The notes under the pieces are model-generated. The model saw only the letters and a list, made by a program, of their open reading frames with translations. It had not been told where the DNA came from and made no database searches. This document shows, piece after piece, positions 25,101 to 32,620 of a DNA stretch of 64,000 nucleotides. The number at the start of each line of letters is the position of its first letter. Positions within the stretch are counted from its first letter, which is position 1. Source of the DNA: Acidobacteriota bacterium (lineage in GTDB: Bacteria; Acidobacteriota; Vicinamibacteria; Vicinamibacterales; UBA2999). The stretch covers positions 1-64,000 of the forward strand of contig JADZCN010000067.1 in the NCBI GenBank assembly GCA_020851565.1, read 5' to 3'. The translations under genes were made by a program, and so were the position numbers.

Positions 25101-25541
25101 CAACCGACCCTCGAGGTAGCGCTCCTGGCCGACAGCCGCGACCAGCGGCTCCAGTCGGGATCGCCCGGCGATGCCGAGCCCCAGCCACGAACCCGACGGC
25201 GGCCCGACGGCGAGGACGAGAGCCGCGGCGGCGGCCAGCGCGGCTGCGGCCCCCGTCAAGAAGCCGCGCTTTCGATAGAAGGGGAGGACGCGCGGCTCCG
25301 GTCCGCGTGCGGCCTCCGGCGGATCGTCTGCATTACCGGACTCTTCGGGGCCCGGGCTTCCCTCGGCCTCGGCTTCGACCTGCTCGGCAACCCGCAGAGT
25401 GCTGACCAGCCACTCGTACGATTCGGGGCTTGCGGCCAGCTCGGCTTCCACCCGGGCCCGTTGCGCCGGGGTCAGCCTGCCGTCGAGGAAAGCCGCCAGG
25501 GTCTCGGCGTCGAGCGGCCCGAATCGGGGGTGGTCAGCCAT
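22164..25541 (-). CDS. Anti-sigma-like, membrane-anchored TPR-CHAT protease
   Basis: Large protein of about 1125 aa. Residues 9-50 (LDAETLAAFLDGRLTPAQRA) resemble the helical N-terminus of anti-sigma factors but lack the HxxxCxxC zinc motif. One membrane segment follows (about 93-113). Residues about 130-800 form helical TPR-like repeats, and the C-terminus is a CHAT (caspase-like) domain with His982 in VAHFATHALAN and Cys1029 in VYLSACDGSAG, so the catalytic dyad is intact. ATG 25541 has GAGGAA 5 nt upstream; a GTG at 25601 overlaps the sigma-factor stop (GTGA) and would add 20 residues. The arrangement suggests that it holds the sigma factor and signals through proteolysis. Topology puts the CHAT domain across the membrane from the N-terminus. 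Confidence 0.85.
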   Translation of the reverse strand: MADHPRFGPLDAETLAAFLDGRLTPAQRARVEAELAASPESYEWLVSTLRVAEQVEAEAEGSPGPEESGNADDPPEAARGPEPRVLPFYRKRGFLTGAAAALAAAAALVLAVGPPSGSWLGLGIAGRSRLEPLVAAVGQERYLEGRLTGGFQYGPLRSATRGTEGTRPNLSLLAAAGALQQESQARPTVDNLHAWGVAQVLLGYYDDGVRALHLALADAPDAPLVMADLAAALIARGDAQSTAYDYPRALTAAEQALAHEPALKEAAFNRALALDRLGLRREARKAWQQVIAMTTGQGEDDAWVAEAGRRAQALALDEGPTLEGFPSLASTTVPSMRVLADEDPQRAREFVEMHVLAEWGRARIEQRHADAEGYLALARVAAESLGTRGNRSLPEEVALIDGATAEATRATLARAHVRFGESLRLYESEQAATALGGFTESRLLFEQAGSPYRLWAAVHEMAVRYLRGELAVATAAAGRLRASPDLERYPEINARLSWAQGLFAANGGRLQEALAHDERAARLYSALGERENGVFLKTLTAEALDFVGDAAQAWRYRVEALRDALPARNPRRPHTTWVNAAIAAIRQGLPAVAVHLQDEAVALAEVHRQPTLTFEAHLYRARARAAAGDTALALEDLRIAEDLLPSLPGAVQTRMKTEVLVTHGMLPGQTADTLSRTAAAWLAEAGAVVRVPQLMQSAAAARLARGDTAGALQDLTQAIDAAAGQVPRAVETLRWAYADTVWPLFRQAAVLRVATGDITGALDTAEMGTMRLAGRGTDPAALVRVPAGVVAVRFLVSDSRTFAVVLTGNGQRAVELGVNMAALERDARRFQLLSAAHMDRTSTDTLLADLGRRWVLPWIDLVPEGATLAVVPDGPMHHVPFAALRLADGRYLAERNPIEVWSDLTARPESTSADPSADMIAVGLERFDHTGFPSLKPLPRAPDEAIAIGLQHRETALVGDQATPAAVQQRLTRARVAHFATHALANPEYPNLSWIALAPDEAHPRGLWFAGEIRQQPLQGTELVYLSACDGSAGQLSRAEGAASLARAFLDAGVGTVIASGWTVDDHIAGRISRAFYAEYTATGNATSALNAAQRALISEGDAVSPLAWSAMQVFTRNRAARPTS

Positions 25542-25597
25542 GTTTCCTCGTGTGTCCATTTGAGCAGACGGACCCAGAAATGAATTCCCACGGCGAT

Positions 25598-26389
25598 TCA
25601 CTCGCCAGGATCGTCCGGCTCGACGAATGTTCCCAGGAACTCGCCGGCGTCGACCGCCCGGACGCCGTCGGCCTCGAGCATCTGCTTGAGCTGCAGGCAG
25701 ATACGGTCCACACCGCGGTACAGCGCCTTCGCATCTTCCCCCACGAGCTCGGCAATCCGGGCGATCTTGAAGCCACTCCAGAACCGCAGGCGCAGGATCA
25801 GCTGGTCGCCGGGCGACAGCGTCCGGACGGCGCGCTCGATAGCCTCTCCGATGCTGGCCTCGAGGGCCCTCCGCTCCTCGTCCTCGACGGGGTCACTGGC
25901 AAGCCCCTGAGCCATCACGGAGCCCAGCAACGCCTCCTCAACCCGCTGACGTCGCGGCCGCCGGGGCAGTCGAGCCCAGACGCGCTCGCACTCGGCCTCG
26001 GACGCGGCCACACCGCGGGCCACGAGGGTCTGCACGGCCTCGCCCAGCGTGTGGTGGTCGCGCAGGACGAGCTTTTCGAGTTCGATGGCCAGGTCGCCGA
26101 GGCGGCGTGCCTCGTTCGTCGGCCGCCACTTGCCCCACTCGTGGTTGCGCCAGTCGAGGAACAGCCGCTCGACCACGGTGAGGAGGAACGTCCGCATCGT
26201 GCTGCGCCCGCTGAACTTACGCAGGATGGCCTGATCGTGATCGATGAGGCGGAGCCGCGCCCACGAGCAGAACTCGTCTGCCGCGTCGGCGGGCAGCCGA
26301 TGCGTCCGACACGAGCGCGTGAGGATGCGTTCGATTAGGTCCGCATGGGCGGAATAGAGGTCGGCCGGTGGTACCGGGGGTGGACCCAC
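25598..26389 (-). CDS. Sigma-70-family factor (ECF-like) of the CHAT operon
   Basis: 263-aa sigma factor. The region-2-like part contains RTFLLTVVERLFLDWRNHEW and GKWRPTNEARRLG; the region-4 helix-turn-helix is LSPGDQLILRLRFWSGFKIA, then RIAELVGEDAKALYRGVDRI. An extra helical block (ELEKLVLRDHHTLGEAVQTL) lies between them. GTG 26389 is chosen as the first sensible start before the sigma domain; the ribosome site is weak. Its stop overlaps an in-frame GTG of the TPR-CHAT gene, implying coupling. It is paralogous to the divergent sigma factor at 26682, sharing the EWGKWRP/HWGKWRP and LVxRDxH blocks. Confidence 0.82.
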   Translation of the reverse strand: MGPPPVPPADLYSAHADLIERILTRSCRTHRLPADAADEFCSWARLRLIDHDQAILRKFSGRSTMRTFLLTVVERLFLDWRNHEWGKWRPTNEARRLGDLAIELEKLVLRDHHTLGEAVQTLVARGVAASEAECERVWARLPRRPRRQRVEEALLGSVMAQGLASDPVEDEERRALEASIGEAIERAVRTLSPGDQLILRLRFWSGFKIARIAELVGEDAKALYRGVDRICLQLKQMLEADGVRAVDAGEFLGTFVEPDDPGE

Positions 26390-26681
26390 ACTGCCCCGGA
26401 TTATGGAGGCCACACCTTCAAAGCTCAAGGGGACGGGCAGCAAAACCCGTGCCAGCCGCGGTGCGCAGCGGACGGGAAGGAAGAGGACCCCGCCTCCATG
26501 GGTCCGGAACCCGAAGGCTCCAGGGACAGGAAAGCCGGTCTCCCCCCGGAGAAACCGACTCGGGGCGAGGTCCACGAAGAGGGACGGACGCAGGACCGTG
26601 TTTTCCCGGTTCGTCCCGGGTATTGCGCGGCCGTTGGTCCCAGGATGTTCGGTTCGGGCCCTGGCGACGTTTAGGGGGGGC
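26390..26681. other. Divergent promoter region between two sigma-factor genes
   Basis: 292 bp separate the starts of the two sigma genes. Both upstream frames stay open through it but show no sigma-like sequence, so I treat it as non-coding. It holds short hairpin-like GC stretches and, at 26672-26680, the G-run before the plus-strand ATG. No consensus -35/-10 pair was found, which would be expected if the genes respond to their own alternative sigma factors. Confidence 0.5.
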
Positions 26682-27521
26682 ATGCAGCCTGATCCTTCCC
26701 CGACGGCCGCCGCTCCCCTCGTGGATCCCCGGGCGTGGCTCCAGGACAACTTCGAGCAGGTCCGTACCGTGGTCGCCCGTGTCGCGCGCCGTCGCCGCGT
26801 TCCCGCCGAGGACCGCGAGGAGATCCTGTCCCGGCTGTGCGCCCATCTCACCCGCGACGACTACCGCGTGCTGCGCGGCTACCGGGGCGACAGCCGCGTG
26901 CACACTTACATCGCGGTGGTGGCCGAACGGCTGCTCCTCGACTGGCGGACCGCCCACTGGGGCAAGTGGCGACCCTCGGCGGAGGCGCGCCGGCTGGGCC
27001 CGCAGGCGGTGCAGTTCGAACGCCTGGTGCGCCGGGATGGCCATTCGGCAGACGAGGCGCACCGCATGCTCCACGAGGCCACCGGGGCCAGGCTCGAGCC
27101 CGCCCTCGCCGAGCATCTCGTGGCCCGCGGGCCGCACGTGCGGCGGCGGTTCATCGACATCGACAGGGTGCGCCTGATCGCGGACCACACCTCGGATCCG
27201 TGGGCGGCCCTCATCGATCAGCAGCGCGACCGCTGCGGCCGCCGGCTGGGCCAGTGCCTCGAGCGCGTGGTGCGGCGGCTGCCTGCCGCTGATCAGGTCC
27301 TGCTCCGGATGCGTCACGAGCAGGGGCTCCGCGTGAGCCAGATTGCCGCCATGCTCGGCACGGATCCGAAGAGGCTGTACCGACGCCTGTCCGCGATTCA
27401 CGCGGACCTGTGCGCGGCACTCACCGCACTCGGCGTGTCGCCTGGAGACGTCGTCGAGGTAGTGGGGCGACCATCCGCGCACGTGCCGCGCGTGCTGCAT
27501 CGTGCGACGCGGGTGGTGTGA
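26682..27521 (+). CDS. Sigma-70-family factor (ECF-like), divergent paralogue
   Basis: 279-aa sigma factor with region 2 (VHTYIAVVAERLLLDWRTAH, WGKWRPSAEARRLGP) and region 4 (LPAADQVLLRMRHEQGLRVS, QIAAMLGTDPKRLYRRL). The middle block QFERLVRRDGHSADEAHRML matches the extra helical block of the minus-strand sigma factor, so the two are paralogues of an unusual ECF-like subtype. ATG 26682 follows a G-run ribosome site. Its TGA stop shares a base with the ATG of the 67-aa zinc anti-sigma protein, so factor and regulator are coupled. Confidence 0.82.
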   Translation: MQPDPSPTAAAPLVDPRAWLQDNFEQVRTVVARVARRRRVPAEDREEILSRLCAHLTRDDYRVLRGYRGDSRVHTYIAVVAERLLLDWRTAHWGKWRPSAEARRLGPQAVQFERLVRRDGHSADEAHRMLHEATGARLEPALAEHLVARGPHVRRRFIDIDRVRLIADHTSDPWAALIDQQRDRCGRRLGQCLERVVRRLPAADQVLLRMRHEQGLRVSQIAAMLGTDPKRLYRRLSAIHADLCAALTALGVSPGDVVEVVGRPSAHVPRVLHRATRVV

Positions 27522-27724
27522 TGGCCGGCACGGACGCCGGCCCGTCGCCGTGCCCGCCGGCGGAAGAGCTGGCGGCCTTCTGCTGGCAGCGCGGGTCGGA
27601 CACCGCGCGCGCAGCCATGGTGCTGCACCTGTCGGAGTGCGTGACGTGCCGGACCAAGGCGGCGCAGATGATGGCCGACGCCCGGTCGGACGGCAAGGCG
27701 CCGCCTCGCGGCGGCGACACGTAG
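27521..27724 (+). CDS. Mini zinc anti-sigma (ZAS-like) protein
   Basis: 67-aa protein whose core AEELAAFCWQR... ends in HLSECVTCRTKAAQMM. The HxxxCxxC motif is that of zinc-binding anti-sigma domains, and the helix before it matches too. There is no membrane segment or sensor domain, so it is either a minimal soluble anti-sigma factor or the remnant of a longer one such as the CHAT protein on the other side. The start overlaps the sigma stop by one base (TGATG). Confidence 0.75.
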   Translation: MAGTDAGPSPCPPAEELAAFCWQRGSDTARAAMVLHLSECVTCRTKAAQMMADARSDGKAPPRGGDT

Positions 27725-27746
27725 GACGTCGTGGCGAACGTCGCGG

Positions 27747-28907
27747 CTATTTGATCGCCGCAATCACCCGCTTCACGAACTCCGCCTCGTTCCCGCGGTG
27801 CCAGCGCCACACGACCACCAGGTCGTGGTCAGGCGAGATGGTGATGGTGTTGCTGCCCGCGCCGCGGGCGCCGTAGGCATTGGTCGGCAGGCCCGGGTAG
27901 TTCTTGCCGTTCGTGTTCAGCCACCAGAGATAGCCGTAGTCCGGGCCGTGTGCGCTTGGCGACACGGCGGCCTTCACGTACGCGGGCGGCAGGATCTGCC
28001 GGTCGCCCCACTTGCCGCCGCGCAGCCACAGGTAGCCGAAGCGGGCCATGTCCCACGAGTGGATCCACACGCCGCCGCCCCAGCGCGTGCCGCCGCTCAC
28101 CGACGCCATGCGACGGCCGTCGATGTCCACGTAGCTGTTGTGGTACGGCACCCACTTCCAGGCGTTCGAGGCGCCGATCACGTCCATCACCTCGTCTCGG
28201 AAGACCTCCGGGACCGGCTTCCTGAACACCCGCAGCAGCGAAAGGCCGAGGCGATTGATGCGCACGTCGTTGTACTCGTAGTACGCGCCGGGGCGCTGCA
28301 GCTCGCGCGGCTTGCGCTCGCCCTCGCCAAAGGCCGCCGTGCCGACGAAGTCGTGCTTCTTGCCCCACATCTCGCCTTCCCACTCGGTCTCCTGCTGCAG
28401 GTGCATCTTCCAGGTGACCTGGGAGTTCCGGGGCGAGTCGTAGCCCCCGTCGGTGACGGTCTTGCCGACGGGATCCTCCACGCCGATCTTCCCGTCGCGC
28501 ACGGCAATCCCGGCGACCGTCGCCAGCATGCTCTTGGCCACGGAGTAGGTGGGGTCCACCCACGTCGTGTCGCCGAACTCGGCGACCACGTAGCCCTTGT
28601 AGATGACGAGCCCGTTGGTCCGCGCGCGTTTGGTCGGGACGGAGCCCAGCAGCGAGCCGAAGATGCGCTCCTGGTCGGAGAAGTCGAACTCGCGGGTGGA
28701 CTCGCGGCTCTCGGCGAACTTGACCGCCTCGGCCAGCAGCGCCGGATCCATGCCAAGCTCCGCCGGCGCCTTCTTCGCCCAGTTGCCTGCCGGCGGATAG
28801 TACGGCGCCGTCCCCTGAGCCCTGGTGTCACGGCCCGTCACCAGTGCCACGACGGCGAAGGCGGCCAGAACAACTCCCGCGCGAACCGTGCGAGTCGTCA
28901 TAGTCAT
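27747..28907 (-). CDS. Secreted class C beta-lactamase-like serine hydrolase
   Basis: 386-aa protein with an N-terminal signal peptide ending near TGRDTRAQ. The serine-lactamase/DD-peptidase motifs are SVAK in [15 protein letters not shown] (catalytic Ser and Lys), YEYND (Tyr-x-Asn type) and a C-terminal GARGAGSN strand region in place of KTG. The family includes esterases and D-aminopeptidases, so beta-lactam resistance should not be assumed. The ATG follows GAGGG at 9 nt spacing. It is transcribed away from the M14 peptidase array and ends 22 bp from the mini anti-sigma gene on the other strand. Confidence 0.85.
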   Translation of the reverse strand: MTMTTRTVRAGVVLAAFAVVALVTGRDTRAQGTAPYYPPAGNWAKKAPAELGMDPALLAEAVKFAESRESTREFDFSDQERIFGSLLGSVPTKRARTNGLVIYKGYVVAEFGDTTWVDPTYSVAKSMLATVAGIAVRDGKIGVEDPVGKTVTDGGYDSPRNSQVTWKMHLQQETEWEGEMWGKKHDFVGTAAFGEGERKPRELQRPGAYYEYNDVRINRLGLSLLRVFRKPVPEVFRDEVMDVIGASNAWKWVPYHNSYVDIDGRRMASVSGGTRWGGGVWIHSWDMARFGYLWLRGGKWGDRQILPPAYVKAAVSPSAHGPDYGYLWWLNTNGKNYPGLPTNAYGARGAGSNTITISPDHDLVVVWRWHRGNEAEFVKRVIAAIK

Positions 28908-29009
28908 TGCTTCAATCCCTCAATGCCACAATCCGAATGCGCCAAGCCCAATCGCCAATCACCCAATGAATCGCTCAATCATCAATCGGCAATCGTCAAT
29001 GGACATGCG
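28908..29009 (-). repeat. Degenerate CAATC/GATTG array after the M14 peptidase
   Basis: The gap between the M14 stop and the hydrolase start is made of irregular repeats of 7-9 bp around CAATC (CAATCGCC, CAATCACC, CAATCATC, CAATCGG, CAATCGTC). On the minus (sense) strand it is G/T-rich (GATTG). It is noticeably more AT-rich than its surroundings. Confidence 0.7.
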
Positions 29010-31847
29010 TCAGTAACCAGGCCCCAGCAGCACGGCGTTCATGAACAGCAGCATGGTGCCCTCGCTGAAAGCCCGGTAGTTGGCATCCTCGGCGAAGGCT
29101 ATCACGTGGCCCTGCCCGAACGGCTGGTGCACCAGGAAGGCCTTCTGCACGAGCAGGTCCTGGTTCTCGGGCCAGATGAGCCCGGATGCGATGAGGCGGT
29201 CCTTCGTCGCGTAGGTGCCGACGTTGCGGCCCTTGTCGAGGGTGATGGGGGCGAACACGCGGTTGCCCTCGATCATCGCCTGCGTCTCGCCGTCCTGCCC
29301 CGCCGAGAGCCAGTGGTCCTGGTCGATGGTGACCCGCAGGATGGCGCCGGGCTGCGCATCGGGGCGCTCGCGCTCGGGCTGGATGGCCTTGTCGTAATCG
29401 AACACCGATGGGTCTCCGGATGGCGCAGACGCGGACGGGGCCGCAGATGACGCAGAGGGCTTGTCCGCAGGTGACGCAGATGGAGCAGAGGGTCTGCCGG
29501 TCGAGGTGCCGCCTCGGCGCGGTTCTCCGGCTCCCGTCGCCGCAGTCGCTCCCGGCGCCGTTGTCCCTCCCGGTGGTGAAGTCCCTCCCGTGGGTGTCGC
29601 CCCTCCCCGTGGCATCCCCGGCGCCGGCTTGTCGCCGGGCGCGTCGAGGTTTCCGTTCTTGAGAAGCGTCTTCGTGTCGAGCAGGCCCACGTTCTCGCCC
29701 GTCGCCCACCGGGACGCTTCGGCCAGGGTGATGAGCGTGCCCCCGGCGCGCAGCCAGTCCTTGAGGCGCGTGAGCAGCGCCTCGCTGATGCTGCTCCCGT
29801 AGTTGCCCGACGGCAGGACGACGACGTCGAAGTCCGAGAGATTGGCACGGGCGAGCGATGACACGCGGACGGCGGTGACGGGCTGCCCGAAGCGCCGTTC
29901 GAGCGTGTAGCGCGTCCAGCCCGCCGAGAGCGACTGCGTGGGCGTGTCCCAGGCCAGCAGCACCCGCGGCGCCTTCAGGAACTGCGCCTCGTTGCTGCCG
30001 AGCGAGATACCCGACTCCACGTACGTCGTGTCGATGGGCCCGATCTCCGCGCCGTGCTTCGTGGCCAGCGCCGAGAGCCGCGCGTGCAGGTCCGCGGGGT
30101 TGCCGGCGTTCCGGATGACGGCCGTGCCGATGGGATAGGCGCGGCCGCCCAGCGTGAAAGCGCCGCCCACGCTGTGCATGCGGATGCCCCCGGGCAGCGC
30201 CTCGGCGGCGAGCGCCGCGGCGGCGGTTCCCCACGGCATCAGGTACCCCACCTTGCCCTGCGCAAAGGCGCGCGGGGCCGGTGGCGCGTCGTAGGCCATC
30301 GGCAGCATCTCGGCCTTTACCGTGATGGCCGACGGGCTCGTCAGCACCTCCACGTCGTAGAGCAGCGGCGGGCTCCACGCCGTGATGTCGTAGATCTGGT
30401 CCGGCTGCCGGCGCGCCCGCCGCTCCTCCTGGCGCTTGATGAAGTCGTCTGGCTGCGGGATGTGCGCCTCGAGCAGGTTGCGGATGAGGCGTCCCGACGG
30501 CTGCGCGTGCGAGACGAGGAACGCGCCGGCCGGCACCTTTCGCGTGCCGACCGTGACGGGCTCGGTGGCCCGCCGCACCTCGATGCCCTGCGTGGCCAGG
30601 TTCTTCGCCAGCACGGCCGCGCGGGATGGGTCGTGCCCTGGCACGAGCACGTACTCGCGCGCCGGGCCCTTCTCGCCTTCCGCCACCGCGCTCTTGCGGT
30701 ACTCGAGGAAGTTGCGCACCAGGCGCTCGCGGTTCTTCGCGGCGGTGACGGCCGTGACGATGGCGGCGTTGAAGTGGTGCATGACGCCGTCGCGGAAGGT
30801 CAGCGTGGTGCCGTCGCTCCGCGCGAACGAGAGGCTGCGCGCCGAGGCCTGTTCGTAGGTCATCCCGATGGAACCCTGGAAGATGGGCCACGACTCGCCG
30901 TAGCCCGGATAGAAGGAGTCGTACACCTCGCGGATGAAGTACGGCCAGCCGCGCGCGTCGAAGCGGGCGGCGTTGGCGCGCCCGAAGAGGTCGAACGCGT
31001 CGATCTGATCCTTCGTGATGTGCGGGTTCAGGGGATCGGCCGGCGGCGCGAAGTAGTAGGTGTTGTCGCCGCCCTGCTCGTGCAGGTCCACGTTCACGTG
31101 CGGCCAGTAGTCGCGCGCCACCTGGATGCGCCCGCGCGTCTCCGGCTGGGTCTGCGCGAACCAGTCGCGGTTCATGTCGAACAGGTAGTGGTTCGAGCGG
31201 CCGCCGGGCCACGGCTCGTCGTGCTCCGCGTTGTAGGGCGTGGGATCGGGCACGGCCGCGCGGCCCTGCAGGTTCTGGAAGACGAACCGCGCCCGGCCGT
31301 CCGGGTTCTGCATCGGGTCGATGAGCACCAGCGCTTCGCGCAGCACCGTGTCCACGTCCGCGTCGCCCTGCGCGGCCAGCAGGTGGTACGCCTCGAGCAT
31401 GGCCGCGTCGGAGGAGGAGATCTCGTTGCCGTGCACGCCGTGGACGAGCCACACGACCACCGGCATGTCCTTCACGAGACGCTCCTGCTCGGCGGCCGAC
31501 ACGCCACGCGGGTCGGCCAGCTTCTTCAGGTCGGCCTTCACCTGATCGAGCTTCGCGATACGGCCCGGGCTACCGATCACCATCAGCCAGAGCGACCGCC
31601 CCTCCCAGGTGCGCGCGTACTCGAACAGGCGCGCGCGCGTCGGCGCCGCCTTCTGCAGCGCCTGCAGGTAGACACCCACCTGCTCGGGCGGGGTGATCTC
31701 GGCGCCGGACTCGTGGCCGAGCACCTGGCGGACGGTGGGGATGGCGGGGTCGTAGTTCGCGCCCGGCCAGAAGGGCTCATCCCCCTGCGCGAACGCCGGG
31801 GACGCGGACGCCAGGAGCAGCGAGAGGAGAAGTCGTGTGCAGCGCAT
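29010..31847 (-). CDS. Secreted M14-family zinc carboxypeptidase
   Basis: 945-aa protein with signal peptide MRCTRLLLSLLLASASPAFA. The M14 zinc site is HGVHGNEISS (His and Glu) with the third His in VNVDLHEQGGDNTYYF; LIDPMQNPDGRARF is the expected Asn-Pro-Asp-Gly substrate block. The C-terminal third is a class-I glutamine-amidotransferase-like domain (DFDVVVLPSGNYGSSI) interrupted at about residues 736-813 by a Gly/Pro/Ser/Ala-rich stretch encoded by short tandem repeats. This large M14 plus C-terminal domain form is common in Acidobacteriota. It probably digests peptides in the periplasm or outside the cell. Confidence 0.88.
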   Translation of the reverse strand: MRCTRLLLSLLLASASPAFAQGDEPFWPGANYDPAIPTVRQVLGHESGAEITPPEQVGVYLQALQKAAPTRARLFEYARTWEGRSLWLMVIGSPGRIAKLDQVKADLKKLADPRGVSAAEQERLVKDMPVVVWLVHGVHGNEISSSDAAMLEAYHLLAAQGDADVDTVLREALVLIDPMQNPDGRARFVFQNLQGRAAVPDPTPYNAEHDEPWPGGRSNHYLFDMNRDWFAQTQPETRGRIQVARDYWPHVNVDLHEQGGDNTYYFAPPADPLNPHITKDQIDAFDLFGRANAARFDARGWPYFIREVYDSFYPGYGESWPIFQGSIGMTYEQASARSLSFARSDGTTLTFRDGVMHHFNAAIVTAVTAAKNRERLVRNFLEYRKSAVAEGEKGPAREYVLVPGHDPSRAAVLAKNLATQGIEVRRATEPVTVGTRKVPAGAFLVSHAQPSGRLIRNLLEAHIPQPDDFIKRQEERRARRQPDQIYDITAWSPPLLYDVEVLTSPSAITVKAEMLPMAYDAPPAPRAFAQGKVGYLMPWGTAAAALAAEALPGGIRMHSVGGAFTLGGRAYPIGTAVIRNAGNPADLHARLSALATKHGAEIGPIDTTYVESGISLGSNEAQFLKAPRVLLAWDTPTQSLSAGWTRYTLERRFGQPVTAVRVSSLARANLSDFDVVVLPSGNYGSSISEALLTRLKDWLRAGGTLITLAEASRWATGENVGLLDTKTLLKNGNLDAPGDKPAPGMPRGGATPTGGTSPPGGTTAPGATAATGAGEPRRGGTSTGRPSAPSASPADKPSASSAAPSASAPSGDPSVFDYDKAIQPERERPDAQPGAILRVTIDQDHWLSAGQDGETQAMIEGNRVFAPITLDKGRNVGTYATKDRLIASGLIWPENQDLLVQKAFLVHQPFGQGHVIAFAEDANYRAFSEGTMLLFMNAVLLGPGY
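29408..29625 (-). repeat. Coding microsatellite-like insertion in the M14 gene
   Basis: Two adjacent in-frame blocks. One has units around CTGCGTCATCTGCGG (29415-29500); the other has an 18-bp unit around GTCCCTCCCGGTGGTGAA (29570-29615). They encode the low-complexity linker of the C-terminal domain. The composition matches the intergenic arrays of this window. Confidence 0.6.
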
Positions 31848-31903
31848 CGCGCATAGCTTACCGCCGCCCGCGTCGAAGTCCTCGCCCGCCCACCGGCGCG
31901 ATG

Positions 31904-31915
31904 TGACAGATGTCA
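31904..31915. promoter_or_regulatory. TGACA-GA-TGTCA palindrome
   Basis: A perfect 5-bp inverted repeat with a 2-bp centre, 82 bp upstream of the membrane-protein/GGDEF/DesK-DesR-like operon and 57 bp upstream of the divergent M14 gene. Its dyad form suits a NarL/DesR-type dimer. The link to the regulator at 35028 is a guess from position. Confidence 0.45.
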
Positions 31916-31996
31916 TGCCGGGCGCCTGACACCGCTCACTGGCGACGGGTGCGCCGGCGACCGACGATGGCAGGGCCTTTCATGGAGGAGGCCCTC

Positions 31997-32620
31997 ATGT
32001 CCCTCGATCTGACCCGCGCGCGCATGGAAGTCACCGCCAGCTCGGCCGGCGGCGCCCCGTTTCTCTTCTCCTTCGGCCTGACGATCTTCCTCACGGGCCT
32101 GCTCGCGCTCTGGCTACCCACGAAGACCGCGGCCCTGATCCTCCTCTTCCAGGGCAACGTCGCCCTGCCCCTGGCGTTCCTGCTGCAGCGCCGCCTGGCG
32201 CGGGGCGAGCTGTCCCCGGACAACCCCCTGCGGCCGCTCTCCATCCAGCTCGCGATGTCCCAAATCGCGGCGCTCCCGATGGTGCTGCTGGCTTTCGGGC
32301 TGGCCCCTCACGCCACGGGCGTGGCACTCGCCTCCGTGGCCGCCGGCCACCTGGTCCCGTACGCGTGGCTGCACCGCACGTCCATCTACCTGTGGCTGGC
32401 GCCAGCCGTCTCCATCGGCACGCTGCTCATCGCGCTCGAATTGAAGCAGGAGGCGCTGCCGTGGACGCTCTTCTACATGGCCGGGGCGTATGCGTTGGCG
32501 GGGGTCGGGCTCTACCGCCACGCCCGGGGCCTGCCGCCAGCCCCGACGGGTGTCGGAGAATTGTCCGTGCACCCTGTACTATCGAAGGGAGCAGCCGATA
32601 AGCGATTCGACCCGCTATGA
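31997..32620 (+). CDS. DUF7010-like integral membrane protein
   Basis: 207-aa polytopic membrane protein of five to seven hydrophobic helices (APFLFSFGLTIFLTGLLALW, ALILLFQGNVALPLAFLL, IAALPMVLLAFGLAP). It looks like the DUF7010 family of membrane proteins, with an N-terminal amphipathic segment MSLDLTRARMEVTASSAGG. GGAGGAGG sits at the right distance before ATG 31997. Its stop overlaps the GGDEF gene start (ATGA), so it heads a coupled operon and may be the membrane part of the signalling unit that follows. The family assignment is moderate. Confidence 0.65.
   Translation: MSLDLTRARMEVTASSAGGAPFLFSFGLTIFLTGLLALWLPTKTAALILLFQGNVALPLAFLLQRRLARGELSPDNPLRPLSIQLAMSQIAALPMVLLAFGLAPHATGVALASVAAGHLVPYAWLHRTSIYLWLAPAVSIGTLLIALELKQEALPWTLFYMAGAYALAGVGLYRHARGLPPAPTGVGELSVHPVLSKGAADKRFDPL

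Noticed and set aside
26390-26851. N-terminal extension of the minus-strand sigma factor into the divergent sigma gene
   Set aside because: The extension shows no sigma-like sequence and would overlap the other gene's coding region. GTG 26389 is a sufficient start.
27747-28907. Antibiotic-resistance beta-lactamase
   Set aside because: It has the serine-hydrolase fold but an atypical third motif (no KTG). The family includes many esterases and peptidases, so resistance is not supported.
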